From the NCBI GenBank assembly GCA_963802575.1, contig CAWDJF010000002.1, positions 124,001 through 188,000 on the forward strand: a stretch of 64,000 nt of DNA. The letters are read 5' to 3'. Each line of letters begins with the position of its first letter. Position 1 is the first letter of the stretch. Position numbers and translations under genes: made by a program. Positions 41,593-51,110 of this stretch are shown piece by piece. The notes under the pieces were generated by a model. It was not told the origin of the DNA. It saw only the letters and a program-made list of their open reading frames with translations, and searched no databases. This stretch comes from DATFTE01 sp963802575 (GTDB lineage Bacteria; Acidobacteriota; Terriglobia; Terriglobales; Acidobacteriaceae).

Positions 41593-42261
41593 ATGATTCG
41601 ACGCGCGGCCAGTGAAGCCCTGGGCACCGCCTTCCTGCTGATGGCGGTCGTCGGCTCCGGCATCATGGGCGAACGTCTTGCCGCGGGCAATGTCGCCATC
41701 GCGCTGCTCGCCAACACGTTGGCCACCGGCGCCGCGCTCGTCGCTCTGATTCTGGCCTTCGGACCCATCTCCGGCGCTCACCTGAACCCCGCTGTCACGA
41801 TCAGTAACGCACTGGCGGGAGGAACTGCCTGGCGCGAAGTTCCGGGTTTTGTCACCGCGCAGGTGTTCGGCGCATTCGCCGGCGTCGCCTCAGCCCATCT
41901 GATGTTCGGCCTGCCCCTGTTCTTCGCTTCCCAACGCGCCCGCAGCGGCTCAGCACAACTGTGGAGCGAATTTGTCGCCACCTTCGGCCTGCTCGCAGTC
42001 ATCTGGGGATGCTCGCGCTCTCGCCCTGCCGCGATCCCCTACGCTGTCGGAGCCTACATCACGGCCGCCTATTGGTTCACAGCATCAACCTCGTTTGCAA
42101 ATCCCGCCGTAACGCTGGCGCGCGCCGCGAGCGATACCTTCGCCGGAATTCGACCGATCGATGCTCCCGGCTTTATCGCCGCTCAACTTACGGGCGCGAT
42201 CGCTGCGACCCTGGCTTTTCGATGGCTGTTGCCAACACCCGAAGCAATTGACAATCGATGA
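41593..42261 (+). CDS. aqpS: Aquaporin/aquaglyceroporin of the arsenic operon
   Basis: 222 aa from the ATG at 41593. Six membrane helices and two NPA half-helices, HLNPAVT and FANPAVT, identify a MIP channel. Next to arsC it matches the AqpS arrangement described in Sinorhizobium, where arsenate is reduced inside and arsenite leaves by facilitated diffusion. The stop overlaps an upstream ATG of arsC (ATGA), coupling the two. Confidence 0.9.
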   Translation: MIRRAASEALGTAFLLMAVVGSGIMGERLAAGNVAIALLANTLATGAALVALILAFGPISGAHLNPAVTISNALAGGTAWREVPGFVTAQVFGAFAGVASAHLMFGLPLFFASQRARSGSAQLWSEFVATFGLLAVIWGCSRSRPAAIPYAVGAYITAAYWFTASTSFANPAVTLARAASDTFAGIRPIDAPGFIAAQLTGAIAATLAFRWLLPTPEAIDNR

Positions 42262-42272
42262 GGAGAAACAAC

Positions 42273-42764
42273 ATGCCCACTCACTACAACGTCCTCTTTC
42301 TCTGCACCGGAAACTCCGCCCGCTCCATCTTGGCGGAAGCCATCATGAATCACCGCAGGAATCCCAACTTCACCGCCTACAGCGCCGGCAGCCATCCCGC
42401 GGGCAAGGTTCGCCCAGAGGCCCTGAATCAACTGGCGAATGCGCGCATCTCGACCAACGGCCTGCGCAGTAAGAGCTGGGAGGAATTTTCGCAACCGGGC
42501 GCGCCCGAGCTTCAATTCGTATTCACGGTCTGTGACAACGCCGCCAAAGAAGTCTGCCCCATCTGGCCGGGACAGCCGATGACCGCTCACTGGGGAGTCC
42601 CTGACCCAGCCGCCGTCGTGGGAACGCCCGAACAGATTCAGCGCGCTTATCGCGACGCCTTCTTTATGCTCGACCGGCGCATAAGCCTGTTCCTGAATCT
42701 CCCCCTAGCCAGTCTCGACAACTTGGCCATCAAAAAGGAAATCGACAAGATCGGCCGCGAATAA
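42273..42764 (+). CDS. arsC: Arsenate reductase, low-molecular-weight phosphatase type
   Basis: 163 aa. The ATG at 42273 is preferred because GAGGAG lies 7 bp upstream; an in-frame ATG at 42258 overlaps aqpS. Catalytic P-loop Cys11-x5-Arg17 (CTGNSAR) and a later Cys pair, VCDNAAKEVCP, match thioredoxin-coupled ArsC with its disulfide relay. It reduces arsenate to arsenite, feeding ArsM, ArsD/ArsA and AqpS. Last gene of the operon. Confidence 0.95.
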   Translation: MPTHYNVLFLCTGNSARSILAEAIMNHRRNPNFTAYSAGSHPAGKVRPEALNQLANARISTNGLRSKSWEEFSQPGAPELQFVFTVCDNAAKEVCPIWPGQPMTAHWGVPDPAAVVGTPEQIQRAYRDAFFMLDRRISLFLNLPLASLDNLAIKKEIDKIGRE

Positions 42765-42774
42765 CGAATCATGT

Positions 42775-42797
42775 GGCGCGGGTGGCTCGCCCGCGCC
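42775..42797. repeat. GC-rich palindrome (GGCGCGGG / CCCGCGCC)
   Basis: Perfect 8-bp stem with a 7-nt loop between the convergent arsC and DUF885 genes. No T-run, so terminator function is uncertain. A diverged copy, ATGTGGCGCGGGCGCC, lies inside the mtaB-like gene near 59493. Confidence 0.6.
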
Positions 42798-42818
42798 ATG
42801 GCGAAGCCGAGCCCGGTC

Positions 42819-44570
42819 TCACTTCCCCTTCTGCTCAGCAATCCACTTATCTGTCCGCGCCTCGAGCATGTCGAGCGGCAGCGTCCCGCCATCGAGCATC
42901 TCGTCATGGAACTTGCGTATATCGAACTTCGGTCCCAACTCTTTCTCAGCCTTTTCTCGCAACTCGCGGAACTTCAACTGCCCCAGCTTGTAACTCAACG
43001 CCTGCGCCGGCCACGAAATGTAGCGATCGGTCTCGGCCTGCAAGGTCGGCTCATCCACCGCGCCCGACTTGCGGAAGAAATCCACCACTTGATCGCGGCT
43101 CCATCCCTTGGAATGAATGCCCGTGTCTACGACCAGCCGGACCGCGCGGAACAACTCTGACGACAACCGGCCGTAATCTGAGACCGGATCCTGATAGAAG
43201 CCGACTTCTTTCCCCAGTTGCTCGGAATACAAGGCCCAGCCTTCGATATAGGCATTGAAGCCGAGGCCGTGCAGACGGAACTTCGGTAGCCCGGTCAACT
43301 GCTGCTGCACCGATTGCTGCATGTGATGCCCGGGGATTCCTTCATGGTAGGCAACCGCCTCGTCATCAATCAACGAGCGGTGCGCAAAATCTGACGTCGC
43401 CACCACCACGCGTCCGGGACGCTTGCCGTCCGGCGTGCCCGTTACATAGTGTGTCGCGGCCGTCGCCTGAAAACTCGGAATTGCCTCCACCGTCACCGGA
43501 GACTTCGGCAACAGCGTGAACAACTGCGGCAGCTTCGGCTCCATCTGTGCTATGTAATGGCGGAAGTCATCGAGAATCTGATCGGCCGATTTCGGAATGT
43601 ATTTCGGATTCGTCTTCAGCGATTCGCGAAACGACGCCAGATCTCCGAAGCCTTCTTTCTTGGCGATTACAAGCATCTCGGCTTGTATGCGGTCGATCTC
43701 GCGCAGGCCCAGCTGATGAATTTCGTCCGCGCTCATGTGCGTTGTGGTGCGCGCGTAGATATCGTTCGCATAGCGTTTCTCCCCATCGGGCAACGATGTG
43801 ATGGCAAGCGTCGTCCGTCCCTGGGGCGCGTATTCGTCGCGCACAAAAGCTGCGAAGGTCTTGTAGGCAGGAATGACGTCGGCGTTGATCGCGTCCGTCA
43901 TCTGCTGTGTCAGACGCTTCTGATCTTCCGCTGAAATGGTTGCCGGAAATTTCTTCGTCGGCGTCAGGAATGGATCGGAATCAATAATCCCCTGACACTG
44001 TCCGGGAATTTTCTCCAGGAGAAAGCGGACCGGCATCAGCTTGTCTTTCATACCCGCGCGCAGAACTTCCGTGACCTGGCTCATCGCCCGGGGGATCTGA
44101 TGCAGCCGCGAGATGTAATCTTCGTATTGTTTAACCGTGTCGAACGGCACCGCCAGCGGCAGGTCCGCGAGATTGGTATGAATGCCACTCTGCTGGTTGA
44201 TCGGCATCTCATACTCTTTGAGATCGTAGTCGGCAATTCGCTGTTGCAGCACTCGAATCAGCAGGTCGTGCGAAAGCAGATCCTGATCGGAAAACCCGTC
44301 GGTAGGAATGGCCTTGAGCCGCGCCATGAAATCTTCATCCGTCTTATGACGCGCGGCGATGGCCGCAAGCGAGTAGTCGGCCAGCTTATCGTTGTAGCGG
44401 TAGTCGCCGTACGCGGTCGCCCGCTCGGGGAAATTCCGCAGATCGGTCTGATACTGCTCCTCAAACAGCGCATTCTGCGCCGCCAACCGGTCGGCAACGG
44501 GCTTGTCGTTTTGAGCGAAAACGGGGATTACAACCAGGGCGAGAAAAAACCACCTCAGAGCGAGTCGCAT
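42819..44570 (-). CDS. Secreted DUF885-family metallopeptidase-like protein
   Basis: 583 aa with signal peptide MRLALRWFFLALVVIPVFAQ. DUF885 fold, mostly helical. The signature EAVAYHEGIPGHHMQQSVQQ (near residue 405) contains an HExxxH-like zinc site, and RFRLHGLGFNAYIEGWALYS supplies the downstream Glu typical of the family. Likely a periplasmic peptidase, next to another secreted peptidase gene (S9) on the same strand. Confidence 0.88.
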   Translation of the reverse strand: MRLALRWFFLALVVIPVFAQNDKPVADRLAAQNALFEEQYQTDLRNFPERATAYGDYRYNDKLADYSLAAIAARHKTDEDFMARLKAIPTDGFSDQDLLSHDLLIRVLQQRIADYDLKEYEMPINQQSGIHTNLADLPLAVPFDTVKQYEDYISRLHQIPRAMSQVTEVLRAGMKDKLMPVRFLLEKIPGQCQGIIDSDPFLTPTKKFPATISAEDQKRLTQQMTDAINADVIPAYKTFAAFVRDEYAPQGRTTLAITSLPDGEKRYANDIYARTTTHMSADEIHQLGLREIDRIQAEMLVIAKKEGFGDLASFRESLKTNPKYIPKSADQILDDFRHYIAQMEPKLPQLFTLLPKSPVTVEAIPSFQATAATHYVTGTPDGKRPGRVVVATSDFAHRSLIDDEAVAYHEGIPGHHMQQSVQQQLTGLPKFRLHGLGFNAYIEGWALYSEQLGKEVGFYQDPVSDYGRLSSELFRAVRLVVDTGIHSKGWSRDQVVDFFRKSGAVDEPTLQAETDRYISWPAQALSYKLGQLKFRELREKAEKELGPKFDIRKFHDEMLDGGTLPLDMLEARTDKWIAEQKGK

Positions 44571-44643
44571 AGCCTAAGCAGCGTACCAGAACCGAGACGT
44601 CGCAGCGGTAAAAATCCGCGTTCTCACATATCAAAAAAGCATT

Positions 44644-44800
44644 GTCATTCCGAGGAGCGAAGCGACAAGGAATCTGCTGTCCCTGTCACCATCCATGACC
44701 AAAAACAGATCTTGTCCGCACGCCACGGATCGCAAGATTTCCGGCGACCCACCACCGGCGAGCGGCGACCGGTTTTTCTGGGTACTCGGTACTCGCAACT
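44644..44800. repeat. Compound repeat: hairpin, GGCGACC array, GGTACTC array
   Basis: GTCATTCCGAGGAGCGAAGC onward (44644-44679), then CCGGCGA CCCACCA CCGGCGA GCGGCGA (44741-44768), then CTGGGTA CTCGGTA CTCGCAA (44779-44799), which touches the stop codon of the S9 peptidase gene. Confidence 0.85.
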
Positions 44801-46961
44801 ATTTACTTTTCTCCCACTCCGGCTCGACCGGCGGCACCAGATCATACTCGTTCGACTTCTCCCCCTTCAGGTAGATGTCGAACCAGTTCACGATGTGATG
44901 CAACCGTTCTACGCGGTGCCACGGCTGCCCTGAGCGCGACAACTCGTGCGACTCACCCGGAAACCGCACCTCCGCGGTGGGAATCTTCCGCCACTTCAAC
45001 GCCCGAAACATCTCGTCCCCGCCGCTATCGGGAGGCGTACGGTAATCCGCATCTCCCAGAATCAGCATCAGCGGTGTCTTTACCTTGCCGATATAAGTAA
45101 TCGGCGACCGGTCGCGATAGTCATCCGGATCTTCAAACGGAGGCTTCCTGAACCAGTTCTCCTGAAACAAAGTGAAGTCGGCTGCATACCACCACGCCGC
45201 CCAGCTCGCGATGTCACGCTGCGACACCGCCGCGGCGAACCGGTCCGTGTGCCCCACGACCCAGTTCGTCAGCAACCCGCCGCCGCTACCGCCGGTCACG
45301 CCCATGTGCTTGTCGTCGACGTAGCCGCGCTTGACCAACTCATCCACGCCCGCCATCAAGTCTTTGAAGTCGTCTCCGGGATAGTGATATTGAATGATGT
45401 TCCCAAACGCCTCGCCATACGACGTACTTCCCCGTGGATTGGGATAAAGCACCACATACCCCTTCGCCGCCATCCACTGCATCTCGTGAAAGAACACGTA
45501 GCCGTACGCCGTATGCGGTCCGCCGTGGATATTCAAAATCAACGGATACTTTTTCTTGGGATCAAAATCCGGAGGCTTCTGCACCCAACCTTCAATCTTC
45601 TTTCCGTCAAAGCTCGTGTACGAGATATCCTCCGGCATTGTTAGATTCAATTCGCCGAACAACTTCGTGTTGACGTCCGTCAGCCGCTTTTGTGATCCGT
45701 CGCGGACAAGAAACAAGTCATTGATCATGACAGGGGTCGAAATCTCCGCCACCACCTGCGTCCCATTCGACGAGAATGCTTCCACCGCCTGATCGCCGCT
45801 GGTCACCGGCGTGATCTTGCCGGTCTCTACATCAATCCGTTCCACATTCGCTCGGCCTTGCTTCGCTACCACCAGCATTAACGACTTGCCATCCGCGCTC
45901 CATACCGGACGTGTTCCTCCACCGCCTCGCGGAGGCTCCTGATCCCCCAGAATTCCTCCATCGATATCCCAGTCATAATCCGCCGTAAGCTTTCGCGGCT
46001 TGCCGCCAATGTCCATCACCCACAAATCCTGCTTCTTATAGGACTGTACCGGCTTCGCGTCCTGCCCCATGAACGCCAGTTTGCGTCCGTCGGGACTCAG
46101 CGCAATCTCAAACGCCGCCCCATCAATTCTGGCAACTTCGGAAGTCTCGCCGCCTGCCGCCGGAATCGAATACACCACGTTCGAGGGACCCGCGTAATAC
46201 GGCTCCAAATTGCGGTCGGAGGTGAAATAAATCTTCGACCCATCCGGCGACCACAACACATCGTCCTCATCAAAGTTTCCGCTGGTCAACTGCTTCGGCT
46301 TCGGCAAATCCTGCGGGTTCGAAGGAAACGCAATCGTCCAGATATGACCGGGACGCGAGAAATCCAGATAGCCTTCTCCGTTCAACCGGAACACCGCCCG
46401 CGTCACGACATGAATATCAGGTTCGTGCTCGGGCTTCGCGCACTTGCTTTTATCTTTCTCTTTGTCGCAAGCCGCCATCGCCAGATCCTGCGGATTCGCG
46501 CCGCTGGTAAACGCAATCGTCTTCCCATCCGGAGACCATTTCGGACCGCCCGCCCCTTGCGGCATCTCGGTCAACTGCCAGGCCTCGCCGCCCGCCATCG
46601 CCAGAATAAAAATCTGCGGAGGCTCCGGCTTTCCGTCTTTTTCAACCGAGCGCTGAAACGCCAGGTACTTTCCATCCGGAGACCATCGCGGCCCGGAATC
46701 ATGCTTGCCCGAAGTCAACTTGCGTGGCTCGCCACCCGCCGTCGCCACCGCCCAGATCGAAGTCTCGTACTGCTGCTTCTCGCCAACGACGATCCGCACG
46801 AACGCCGCCTGCGAACCGTCAGGAGAAATCTGCGGATTCCCGATCCACTGAAACTGAAACAAATCCTTCTCAGTGATCGGTCGTTTCTGTGCGATCGCTA
46901 ATCCCGCAAACAACGCCACGCCGCTAACAACGATCAACACACTTCGGCAAGCATTTCTCAT
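44799..46961 (-). CDS. Secreted S9-family prolyl oligopeptidase / acylaminoacyl peptidase
   Basis: 720 aa from the ATG at 46961 (GGGAG RBS). The signal peptide MRNACRSVLIVVSGVALFAG is cleaved near AIAQ. The N-terminal part is a beta-propeller of WD40/TolB-like blades (PQISPDGSQAAFVRI, RWSPDGKYLAFQRS). The C-terminal alpha/beta-hydrolase has nucleophile Ser559 in GVTGGSGGG, acid LGDADYRTP and base GESHELSRSG. Predicted periplasmic exo- or oligopeptidase. Confidence 0.93.
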   Translation of the reverse strand: MRNACRSVLIVVSGVALFAGLAIAQKRPITEKDLFQFQWIGNPQISPDGSQAAFVRIVVGEKQQYETSIWAVATAGGEPRKLTSGKHDSGPRWSPDGKYLAFQRSVEKDGKPEPPQIFILAMAGGEAWQLTEMPQGAGGPKWSPDGKTIAFTSGANPQDLAMAACDKEKDKSKCAKPEHEPDIHVVTRAVFRLNGEGYLDFSRPGHIWTIAFPSNPQDLPKPKQLTSGNFDEDDVLWSPDGSKIYFTSDRNLEPYYAGPSNVVYSIPAAGGETSEVARIDGAAFEIALSPDGRKLAFMGQDAKPVQSYKKQDLWVMDIGGKPRKLTADYDWDIDGGILGDQEPPRGGGGTRPVWSADGKSLMLVVAKQGRANVERIDVETGKITPVTSGDQAVEAFSSNGTQVVAEISTPVMINDLFLVRDGSQKRLTDVNTKLFGELNLTMPEDISYTSFDGKKIEGWVQKPPDFDPKKKYPLILNIHGGPHTAYGYVFFHEMQWMAAKGYVVLYPNPRGSTSYGEAFGNIIQYHYPGDDFKDLMAGVDELVKRGYVDDKHMGVTGGSGGGLLTNWVVGHTDRFAAAVSQRDIASWAAWWYAADFTLFQENWFRKPPFEDPDDYRDRSPITYIGKVKTPLMLILGDADYRTPPDSGGDEMFRALKWRKIPTAEVRFPGESHELSRSGQPWHRVERLHHIVNWFDIYLKGEKSNEYDLVPPVEPEWEKSK

Positions 46962-47077
46962 CGTGTTCTCCCAGAATCTGAGGAAAGAAACGGACGGACT
47001 CACGCCGCGTTAACAAGAATCGCAGGCTACGCTAAAACCGCCAGTGACCGCAAGCGCTCACACTTCGCGAGTGTTAG

Positions 47078-48892
47078 TTACAGCAGCCCGAGATGATCAG
47101 GATATTTTGCCTGCAAGGAACCCACCAGCCAGTCAAACTGGGTATGACGGCGCAGATTTTTCAGGCAGGGGTCTTGCAGGAAAAAGGGCCAGCACGCGAA
47201 GCCCGTATCCACGCTGCGTTCCAGCCACTCAAACGCTACTTCCGTCCGGTTTAACAAGGAAAGAATGCACGCAATCTGATAGTAGGTGTGATGCGCGTGG
47301 CCAAATGATTTCGGATTGGTGCATGCGCGGTTCATGCACTGCAACGCCTGCTCGGTTTCCCCTTTCGCCGCATGCACGACGCCCTGCATGGTGACGATCA
47401 TGGGCTCATCCGGCACCAGGCTGGCTGCCTCGTCGAGCATCCGCCTGGCTTCTTCCCATTGGCCGGTCAAGATTGCCGGTTGCGGAGCGAAATAAGTTAC
47501 GTACTTGTTCGCGGGATCCTCCGCCCGCCATCTCTCGATCTGCTGCCGGGCGAGTTCGTACTCGCCTCCCCAAACGTAGACCTGCGTGATGCTGTGACTG
47601 ATCATCTTTTTTGGATCGAACGGCCTCCCACTCTCAAACATCGTGCGCGCGTGGTCGAGCAGTCCGACGTGCGCGAGGATTGTTCCCAAGCGGCTGTAAG
47701 CATGCGGCAGATTCTTCTGCAACGCGATTGCACGCTTTAACTCGCCAATGGCTTCGATATGCTGGAAGTTCTTTGACGGTCCCCATAACAAGAATGCTCT
47801 GGCTACGTGTCCTTCCGGCAATGCGGAATCCAGTTCCAAAGCGCGCTGGCAGTGGAATTCGGCTTTCTCCATCCGGCTGCGCCGCGGATCGATTTCAAAA
47901 TGCTGCTTCGCGCAAACCAATGAGAGGACGGCGTGCGCCAGGGCAAACGCGGGATCGCGATTCACTGCGTTCATCAGAGACCGCGCCGATTCCTCCAGCA
48001 AGTCCGGATCGCTCGACGAGCTACGCCGGTACCCCTGAATAAACTCCGCGTAGGCGAGCGGATCCCGGCTATATCGCGCCCGGCTCTGAGGCACACGTTC
48101 GTGAGGGGACCGCTTCAACGCCCGCGCCGTATGCGTGGCGATCTCATCAATGTGATCGAAGGGATGATCGAGGTCGAGGACAAATTTCCTGATGAAACAA
48201 CTGCTCTCCGAATGAGAATCAAACAGCTCTACCGACAAACGCGACTCTCCCTTGGAATTCTGAACGGCGCCATGCATCACAAACCGCACCCCCAGTCGCT
48301 CAGCGATCTCCACCGGTCTTACATGGCTAGAGACACTGAAAATCGTCGACATCGGGAGAACATCCACGCCTTCTAAATTCGCCAGCCGCGAAACCATTGC
48401 GTCGGCAAAACCAATGCAGAACCCACGATCATCCGCGAGCTCGCCCAGCAGGCGCAGCGGAACCACCGCCAGCGATGAGCGCTCCCCCTCTGCTGAAACT
48501 GCATGCTCGCCGCCCGGGAACCTGGTGACCCCCGCGTGGAGCGGACTGATCACGCGAACCGGCCCGATAAACCGGTAGCCTTTCCCGACAACCGTCTCGA
48601 GGAAGCGTGGCTTGGCCGCATCGTCGCCCAACGCAGTTCGAATCTTCCGCACCAGGTTGTTGACGTTTCGTTCGGTATCAATGAAGAGATCGGATTGCCA
48701 GAGCTTGGCCACGATTTCCTGGCGTGACACGAGTTGCTCCCGTCGCGCTACCAGGAAAATCAGAAGCTCCATGGCTTTTTTCTCGAGCTTCACAGCGCGC
48801 TGGAAACGACGCAGCTCGTAGCGACCCAGGTCGAGCTCAACGTCATCCGATTTCGAAACCCTTGCCGAAACTGTTTTCTTCGATAAAGCCAT
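47078..48892 (-). CDS. CadC/OmpR-type winged-helix regulator with TPR domain
   Basis: 604 aa from the ATG at 48892. The N-terminal OmpR-type winged helix (residues 15-115) includes ELLIFLVARREQLVSRQEIV and NVNNLVRKIRTALGDD. It is followed by LSVVPLRLLGELADDRGFCI (a TolB-N-like segment) and C-terminal TPR repeats (HCQRALELDSALPEGHVARA). No transmembrane helix is obvious, unlike CadC. It is divergent from the cupin gene at 49020, a likely target across the 127-bp gap. Confidence 0.88.
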   Translation of the reverse strand: MALSKKTVSARVSKSDDVELDLGRYELRRFQRAVKLEKKAMELLIFLVARREQLVSRQEIVAKLWQSDLFIDTERNVNNLVRKIRTALGDDAAKPRFLETVVGKGYRFIGPVRVISPLHAGVTRFPGGEHAVSAEGERSSLAVVPLRLLGELADDRGFCIGFADAMVSRLANLEGVDVLPMSTIFSVSSHVRPVEIAERLGVRFVMHGAVQNSKGESRLSVELFDSHSESSCFIRKFVLDLDHPFDHIDEIATHTARALKRSPHERVPQSRARYSRDPLAYAEFIQGYRRSSSSDPDLLEESARSLMNAVNRDPAFALAHAVLSLVCAKQHFEIDPRRSRMEKAEFHCQRALELDSALPEGHVARAFLLWGPSKNFQHIEAIGELKRAIALQKNLPHAYSRLGTILAHVGLLDHARTMFESGRPFDPKKMISHSITQVYVWGGEYELARQQIERWRAEDPANKYVTYFAPQPAILTGQWEEARRMLDEAASLVPDEPMIVTMQGVVHAAKGETEQALQCMNRACTNPKSFGHAHHTYYQIACILSLLNRTEVAFEWLERSVDTGFACWPFFLQDPCLKNLRRHTQFDWLVGSLQAKYPDHLGLL

Positions 48893-49019
48893 AGATACCA
48901 AGCGGCTACGAAGATACACCAAAAATATACAAAAGTGATTTCCAGCTGATTGAAGACGGGCGGAAGCCGATTGATATTGTTCTCGGATAAATCGGATCAC
49001 GCGATCAAGGAGAATTATT

Positions 49020-49517
49020 ATGAAAAGAACTCTGTGGCTCACCCTGGCGCTGCTAGCGGGACTGCTGGCGATTGGAAGATCGAGCATCTTCGTTCACGCG
49101 GCTGCTCACACGTCGGCCGAGAAAAACGCCTTCACTCCCGATACCGTTCCTTACGGTCCAGCGCCGCCATTCGTGGCGCCAGGCGCGCAGCTGGCTGTTC
49201 TCGAAGGCAACCCCATGGCTTCCAGCGGAGACTACACGGTGCGTCTCAAGATGCCTGCCGGATATCGCATCGCGCCGCACTGGCATCCCAAGCGCGAGAA
49301 CGTCACCGTCATCTCGGGAACATTTAAGGTCGGCATGGGCGATCGCTTCGACGAGAACACCATGCTGGCATTTCCGGCCGGCAGCTTCGCCTACCTCGAT
49401 CCCGACATGCACCACTATGCGATGGCTGCCGATGAAGTCATCGTTCAGGTTCACGGCAGTGCACCCCTGCAGTTCAACTACGTCAATCCCGACGACGATC
49501 CCAGCCATAAGAGATAA
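49020..49517 (+). CDS. Secreted cupin-domain protein
   Basis: 165 aa with signal sequence MKRTLWLTLALLAGLLAIGR. Cupin motif 1 is APHWHPKRENVTVISGTFKV (His, His, Glu ligands) and motif 2 is MHHYAMAADEVIVQVHG. Periplasmic; substrate unknown. It is divergent from the winged-helix/TPR regulator, and the MFS gene follows by 116 bp on the same strand. Confidence 0.85.
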   Translation: MKRTLWLTLALLAGLLAIGRSSIFVHAAAHTSAEKNAFTPDTVPYGPAPPFVAPGAQLAVLEGNPMASSGDYTVRLKMPAGYRIAPHWHPKRENVTVISGTFKVGMGDRFDENTMLAFPAGSFAYLDPDMHHYAMAADEVIVQVHGSAPLQFNYVNPDDDPSHKR

Positions 49518-49633
49518 TTCGCTTCTCGTTCGGGGGACTTGAAGGTCTTGGTCCTCCGAACTTTCTCTATGAAGCGAGATGGCAAATGAGTTGCAAAACT
49601 CCTTCATAGACGAGACAATCGCCGCCGACCTTC

Positions 49634-50887
49634 ATGGCCACCGCCACGTCGCCGCAGCGGCAAGCCCTCTCGCGCACTCTCTCTATCGTTCTCCTCCTGC
49701 TGGGAATCTCCGTCTTCATCAATTACGTTGACCGCGGCAACCTCTCCATTGCCGCCCCCATGCTGAAAAAGGAGTTGGGCATTTCGGCCTCACAACTCGG
49801 CGTCCTGCTCTCCGCCTTCTTCTGGACTTACGCCTGCCTGCAACCTTTTTCGGGATGGCTTGTCGACCGCATCAACGTCAACTGGGTGATTGCCGGAGGC
49901 TTCCTCGTCTGGTCAACCGCTACCGCCGTCACTGGAGTCGTTCACGCGTTCGCCGCGCTCTTTGTCTTGCGCCTCATCGTCGGCGTGGGTGAGTCGGTCG
50001 CCTATCCTTCTTATTCAAAGATCATCGCGCTGCATTTTCCCGAAGAACATCGAGGACTTGCCAACTCCGTCGTCGCCGCCGGACTTGCCACTGGCCCCGG
50101 CTTCGGCATGCTCGCGGGCGGCATGCTCATGGCGCGTTTTGGCTGGCGTCCCTTCTTCATTGTCCTCGGACTTGGCAGCCTGCTCTGGCTCATTCCCTGG
50201 ATCAAATACATGCCCGGCGCACGCGAGTCGGTCCCGCAAATAAAAACCGGCGCGCCCAGTCTGCTCGAGTTCATTGCGCTGCGCTCTGCTTGGGGAACTT
50301 GTTTCGGACTCTTCTGCGGAAACTATCTCAACTATTTTCTGATTACGTGGCTGCCGTCTTACCTGGTGGGCGAGCGGCAATTCTCGATGGACAGGATGGC
50401 CCGCATCGGCGGGATCGCCTATCTATCCGCAGGCTGCTGCTCAACGTTGTCGGGCTGGCTCTCCGATCGCTGGATAATGGCTGGAGGCACTCCCACCCGC
50501 GTCCGCAAAACCTTTGCCGCCGGAGGCATCGCGCTCGCCGGAATTTTCCTCGGACTCTCCGCCTTCAGCGGACCCCGTCTGGTCGTGCCGTTTCTCTTCG
50601 TGGGAATCAGCTTCTTTGGAGTCAGCAGCTCGAATGTCTGGGCCATCACCCAAACCCTCGCCGGACCCGAAGCTGCCGGTCGCTGGACCGGATTCCAAAA
50701 CTTTTTCGGCAATCTCGCCGGAGTCGTCGCCCCCGCCCTCACCGGATTCGTTCTCGATCGAACAGGACATTTCCACTGGGCCTTCGCCATCGTGACCGCC
50801 GTCGCCCTCTGCGGAGCCCTCTCATGGGTCTTCGTGGTGGGGCGAGTTGAGCAAGTGAGGTGGGGAAGAACAGTACCCAGTACCTAG
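49634..50887 (+). CDS. MFS transporter, anion:cation symporter type
   Basis: 417 aa with 12 predicted membrane helices. The MFS signature in the first loop reads FSGWLVDRINVNWVIAGGFL, and YVDRGNLSIAAPMLKKELGI is typical of the ACS (hexuronate/galactonate) group. The substrate is probably an organic or sugar acid. The last codons (TVPST) and the TAG stop lie inside a heptamer array, so the C-terminal tail is repeat-derived. Confidence 0.88.
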   Translation: MATATSPQRQALSRTLSIVLLLLGISVFINYVDRGNLSIAAPMLKKELGISASQLGVLLSAFFWTYACLQPFSGWLVDRINVNWVIAGGFLVWSTATAVTGVVHAFAALFVLRLIVGVGESVAYPSYSKIIALHFPEEHRGLANSVVAAGLATGPGFGMLAGGMLMARFGWRPFFIVLGLGSLLWLIPWIKYMPGARESVPQIKTGAPSLLEFIALRSAWGTCFGLFCGNYLNYFLITWLPSYLVGERQFSMDRMARIGGIAYLSAGCCSTLSGWLSDRWIMAGGTPTRVRKTFAAGGIALAGIFLGLSAFSGPRLVVPFLFVGISFFGVSSSNVWAITQTLAGPEAAGRWTGFQNFFGNLAGVVAPALTGFVLDRTGHFHWAFAIVTAVALCGALSWVFVVGRVEQVRWGRTVPST

Positions 50888-50981
50888 TGCCCGGTTCTCG
50901 GTTCTCATCTCCCCATTGTCATTCCGAGGAGCGAAGCGACGAGGAATCTGCTTTTTTCTGGGTACCGAGTACTGGGTACTG
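50871..50981. repeat. Inverted 7-bp arrays enclosing a hairpin element
   Basis: CAGTACC CAGTACC TAGTGCC (50871-50891), CGGTTCT CGGTTCT (50892-50905), hairpin GTCATTCCGAGGAGCGAAGC onward (50918-50952), then CTGGGTA CCGAGTA CTGGGTA CTG (50958-50981), complementary to the first array. Confidence 0.87.
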
Positions 50982-51110
50982 CTTCTCATTTCGGGAACAA
51001 ATTCCCAAAAAGACGTTCACCTCTCACATCCGTAACCCGCCCGAAGTGCTATACCAGAGAAGTTCCCGCCGTCAGCTGGACTCACCTCATTCCAAAACAG
51101 GTGACGTCCC

